A stretch of 64,000 nucleotides of DNA from positions 9,735,001 to 9,799,000 of the forward strand of contig CM032123.1 in NCBI GenBank assembly GCA_018894105.1, in the 5' to 3' direction. Position numbers and translations under genes: made by a program. Positions 60,598-64,000 of the stretch are shown here, piece by piece. This DNA comes from Jacaranda mimosifolia. Its lineage: Eukaryota; Streptophyta; Magnoliopsida; Lamiales; Bignoniaceae. The notes under the pieces are model-generated. The model was given only the letters and a program-made list of their open reading frames with translations. It did not search any database and was not told where the DNA came from. The first letter of the stretch is position 1. Each line of letters begins with the position of its first letter.

Positions 60598-61043
60598 CTT
60601 GGATTCATGAAAGCATGACTCATCCTCGATGATTTACCCATTGTTGATTATGTTTTAGGTGACTCATAATTTTATTTATTGGTTTGTGAAAGGATATGCT
60701 GTGGAAATTCACTATTAAGATCTAAGACTCTTTTGCTACTTCCATCAATTCAATATCACCCCTCCCCCAAATTACCACCGTTCTTGTATTGGAACAAAGA
60801 GAAACTTGTGAAATCTGGAATAGCATTTTGCACTGTATTTGTTCCTTTCAGAATTGCTGCACTCTTAGAAGATTCTGTCATTTTATACGCTTCCCAGCCC
60901 CAGTTACCACCAGCCATGCACAGGAAGAAAGATTCGCTCTCTATTCTTCCTTCTCTTACTTTCTAGAGGTATGATATACACACAGTGTCAGAGTTGAAAG
61001 ATAGTTCACTGTTTTTATCTTAAGATATAATAAGATCCATTAA

Positions 61044-61629
61044 GGCCTAGTTTACTTTATGTGATTAGATGGGATGTGGTGATTTATCCCACTTAATATG
61101 ACATTTACTTTGACAAATATTGGCCCAGTAGAAAAATATGGCCCGGCATTAAATTGACTTTTTTTGGGATGAGAGATCCTGCATTTTAGGTCGGATGAGT
61201 TATCCAACCAGGCTAGATCACAACACATTTTCAACCTAAAGACTAAAATGCCCAAAATAAAAGACCTAAAGTCTTTGAATTTTAAGATTTTATTTTCATG
61301 TGTAAAGATTTTGTATTGGAATGGAGGAAAATTAATTTCTTTATGTTTGGAAAGAAGAAGTAATGGTTGGATGTTGTGTTAGAATGGAGAAAAATTGATT
61401 TCTTTATGTTAAATAGAAAAATATTTTAATTAGGGGTATTTTAGTCTTTTAAAATTTATCCTATTATTATCATTCATCAAAGTAAACATTCAATATAATT
61501 ATTCATTTTTATCATTCATATATCTCACAAAGTAAATATAATTTAAGAAATATAAAATTATCCTAATTCCACTCTTCATTCCTTATTTCATCTCATCACT
61601 TCACATCCCATATCACAGTAAAACGGGCC
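61044..61629. mobile_element. Tourist-like MITE (586 bp) with TAA duplication
   Basis: Left GGCCTAGTTTACTTTATGTGA and right (inverted) GGCCCGTTTTACTGTGATATG, both followed by GGGATGTG. TAA flanks each end (61041-61043 and 61630-61632). No coding capacity. Confidence 0.8.
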
Positions 61630-61632
61630 TAA

Positions 61633-64000
61633 GGAGATATATAGAGGGAAAATAAAATATGCTAGTTTTTAACTGCAAACAAGCGCATGAGGTATAAAAT
61701 TGTATTGTATTAGAATGAATAAGATATAGTTATGAAATTCTTCATTTGATCTCTGCTGCCCATGTTAATTTTTTCTTTTATTATACAGCGGGTCACCGAA
61801 CTCCCTTTGCGTGAACCTTATAATTCTCCTGGAAAATGAGGAATTGATATTATATTCTGTTTGTGTAAAACTCAAAATTGGCATAAGTGGGTAAGAAGGG
61901 GACCACATTTTTATATTATTAGTCTAACTTTACATAGTGAAGATCTTGATGGCACAGTCATAGGGTCTCATCTGAAAATCATTAGAATAAGAGGGACAAA
62001 AATTATTACAATAACAGTGGAAGAAGTACTTACAAATGATAGACAACATTCGTCTCACTAGTTTATATCTTGACAACAACATATTTCCATTGAACATTAT
62101 TAGTTTGATACTGATTCCTATTAAAACATTCATTAAGTCTTTGCCCTGCAGTAGTGCTTGGTGAATATTCTTCTTTCTGTGTATATTTGGAGGGTTTCTT
62201 CAGATGATGCACTCTAAATAATTTAATTTAGATTTATTTGGTCAACGAATCTTTCTATTTAATTTCTGCAGAGAGGATCTCGATCTTTACAGGTGATAAG
62301 TCTTATGTTGAGGGCAATTAATGACACCTATTGATTGTTGGTTGATGCTGGACTTTGTCATTTGACTAATATGAAGCCGATATTAATGTGCAGGAGCTAC
62401 TTTGAGGTACTTGGTTTTATTCAATTTGTTTTCACTTCAACTTGGTGAGTTATGCATATAGAAATTTGGTGAACGCAAACTTTTACTTAGTATAATGCAT
62501 GCCGCTCATTATCTTCAACCTTTTCCTGCGTAAGGTGGTACTCCTTTATTATTTGGTCAATCATGCAACTAAAGGGAAATCAAATTTAGTTTCTAACCAG
62601 CTTGTAAATTCTTTTCGTGATTGAGTGAGGACAAATTTACCAAGCTGGACAACCTATAGCCAAAAGCCTTAAATTATACTGAAAAATCATATGAAATTCA
62701 TTGAAAGATTCATACTCTATTATCTGCATCTAATTAATAATGGCGAAAAGGTATATAGTATATTTACCTGATGTGATGATTTCAAAAACTTAGGGACTTC
62801 TGGATTGCATATTGTCAGTATAACTAGGAACCATGAGATCCCCCCCCCCCCCCCCCCCCAAAACATAAACACTTTCGCACAACATAGGCAAAATGAGAAT
62901 ATTTCTGAACAATTTTTCCTATCCTTAAATTCTCCTCTCTTAGTGCACTCATGCTAATGATCCACTTAGGTTATGTTTAATAATTGGGTGATTTACAATC
63001 ACACTCCGTTAAGTTATGTTCAACTACAAAAACAAAATTACAAGTACCTCTCTTGAGTAAATGTTAATGGATTATGATAACATCATTGTAAAGAATGATG
63101 CTTTCAAAGTTTCCCTTGTGGGTTTATAAGAGTTGCTTTCATAATTGACTTTAACCCCCTTGATGTAATTTGTCATATTTCTAGAGGAGTTGGAAATGGT
63201 CTTGTTGAAATCTATATAGGAATTTGTGATATAATTTAATAAATTGCCAAATCGAACTGAAACACAATCATATAAATGTTTTGATTAACTAATCAAAATC
63301 TCTGTTTTATTTGATTCAAGTTTGCCAAATTCACAATGCAAAAATATATTTTAATTTTTTAAAAAAATTAAATTTTTTTAAAGTTTTCCAAAATTGATGA
63401 GAATTTTGTGGTGTTTTTTCAAATTTCACTTTAAACAAATGACTGCTTTTTCCCCAACTTACCCTTCATGTTCAGCACTATTGACATTATTTCTCTTTGA
63501 TAGTGAATTTCATATCATATGGAAAAATCCATTGAATTATTCTACGAGTAATTTCCAAGAAAGGAAAAATGGCAACCCAAGTATTAAGCAAGAAAACTCT
63601 GACTCAAGTAAACTGTGCATTTAAAATGATAAGACATGTTAAGCATATAAACAAAAGATATCACATTTACATCCGTCTATTGTGTAGAACTATCAATAGG
63701 ACCTCTTCTACCATGCATATTTACAAAATATAGTATATTAATGTGCTGTTAATCTTTTCCTACATTCTTTACCGACAGGGAAGGTAGGGGTAATTTTCCA
63801 ATTAGTAGGAGTCTTTCTGCATTTATACCTAACCTCAGGGGTTTGTCTAAATAATTTATTGAACTATTTCACAATGAAGCTTCTTGGGAGGACTTGTACT
63901 TGGATGACGTTGGCCTACAATGAGAGTGATTATGGTGGTGGTGGTGATGATGATGATGATTGTACCAACATTACAAGTCTTAAAAAAATTGATATGCACA
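61633..64000. other. Intergenic, no gene recognised
   Basis: Contains a 20-base C run (62840-62859) and a GGT/GAT microsatellite (63933-63961). No protein motif was recognised in any frame; the 76-codon frame at 63394-63624 has no known domain. The sequence is less AT-rich in places, so an exon of a gene continuing outside the window cannot be excluded near 63870-63960. Confidence 0.35.
62840..62859. repeat. Poly(C) tract, 20 bases
   Basis: An uninterrupted run of 20 C followed by A. It is unusual in AT-rich DNA. Confidence 0.85.

Noticed and set aside
60679..60974. Overlapping 95- and 61-codon plus-strand frames
   Set aside because: No recognisable motif, two competing frames, no splice or promoter context; likely chance.

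Overview
The window is AT-rich nuclear DNA of a flowering plant, most likely a eudicot. This follows from plant-specific families: a DOG1-domain protein, an SUT4-type sucrose transporter relic, a Sirevirus-like copia element, plant MULEs, PIF/Harbinger, hAT and Tourist-like elements, and a 3-kb-LTR element. I cannot name the species. It is a transposon-dense intergenic region with only one gene that looks intact, the intronless DOG1-like gene at 1610-2326 (minus). A second host locus, an SUT4-like sucrose/H+ symporter at about 55561-58655 (plus), is a pseudogene.

Layout. 1-795: right part of a DNA-transposon-like repeat with GGGTT/CCGAA subterminal motifs. 1610-2326: DOG1-like gene. 2929-4061: Tourist-like element with a nested CCGGT-type repeat. 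4.8-7.4 kb: a diverged tandem duplication carrying a 914-bp non-autonomous MULE (6044-6957, 9-bp TSD). About 7570-11868: a decayed autonomous PIF/Harbinger with both its genes (Myb/SANT-like ORF1 and DDE transposase), flanked by direct repeats of about 170 bp. 13368-24539: an 11.2-kb Sirevirus-like copia element on the minus strand, with both LTRs, PBS, PPT, gag-pol relics and an extra ORF after RNase H; it holds two nested non-autonomous hATs. About 28330-30420: the 5' part of a second copia element (plus).

30435-47680: an AT-rich array of about 2.1-kb tandem units that ends in a Helitron-like hairpin plus CTAG. It was split by an 8.6-kb retrotransposon with 3-kb LTRs and no visible pol (32986-41589; LARD-like, minus) and by a solo LTR of the same family in the opposite orientation (43111-45992). 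47930-53288: a structurally complete 5.36-kb MULE with a perfect 9-bp TSD, a decayed mudrA-like gene, a Tourist-like MITE inside it, and a convergent ORF for a GRF zinc-finger/transmembrane protein. 53456-54272: a second copy of the hAT family seen in the copia element. 54539-55440: a copia-type solo LTR sitting in the leader of the SUT4 pseudogene. 58.7-64 kb: non-coding sequence with two MITEs and a poly(C) tract.

Several insertions carry matching target duplications, so their relative order can be read: the hATs postdate the Sirevirus, the 3-kb-LTR insertions postdate the tandem array, and the Tourist-like MITE postdates the MULE. All element boundaries, reading frames and homologies were read by eye; no alignment or database search was run.
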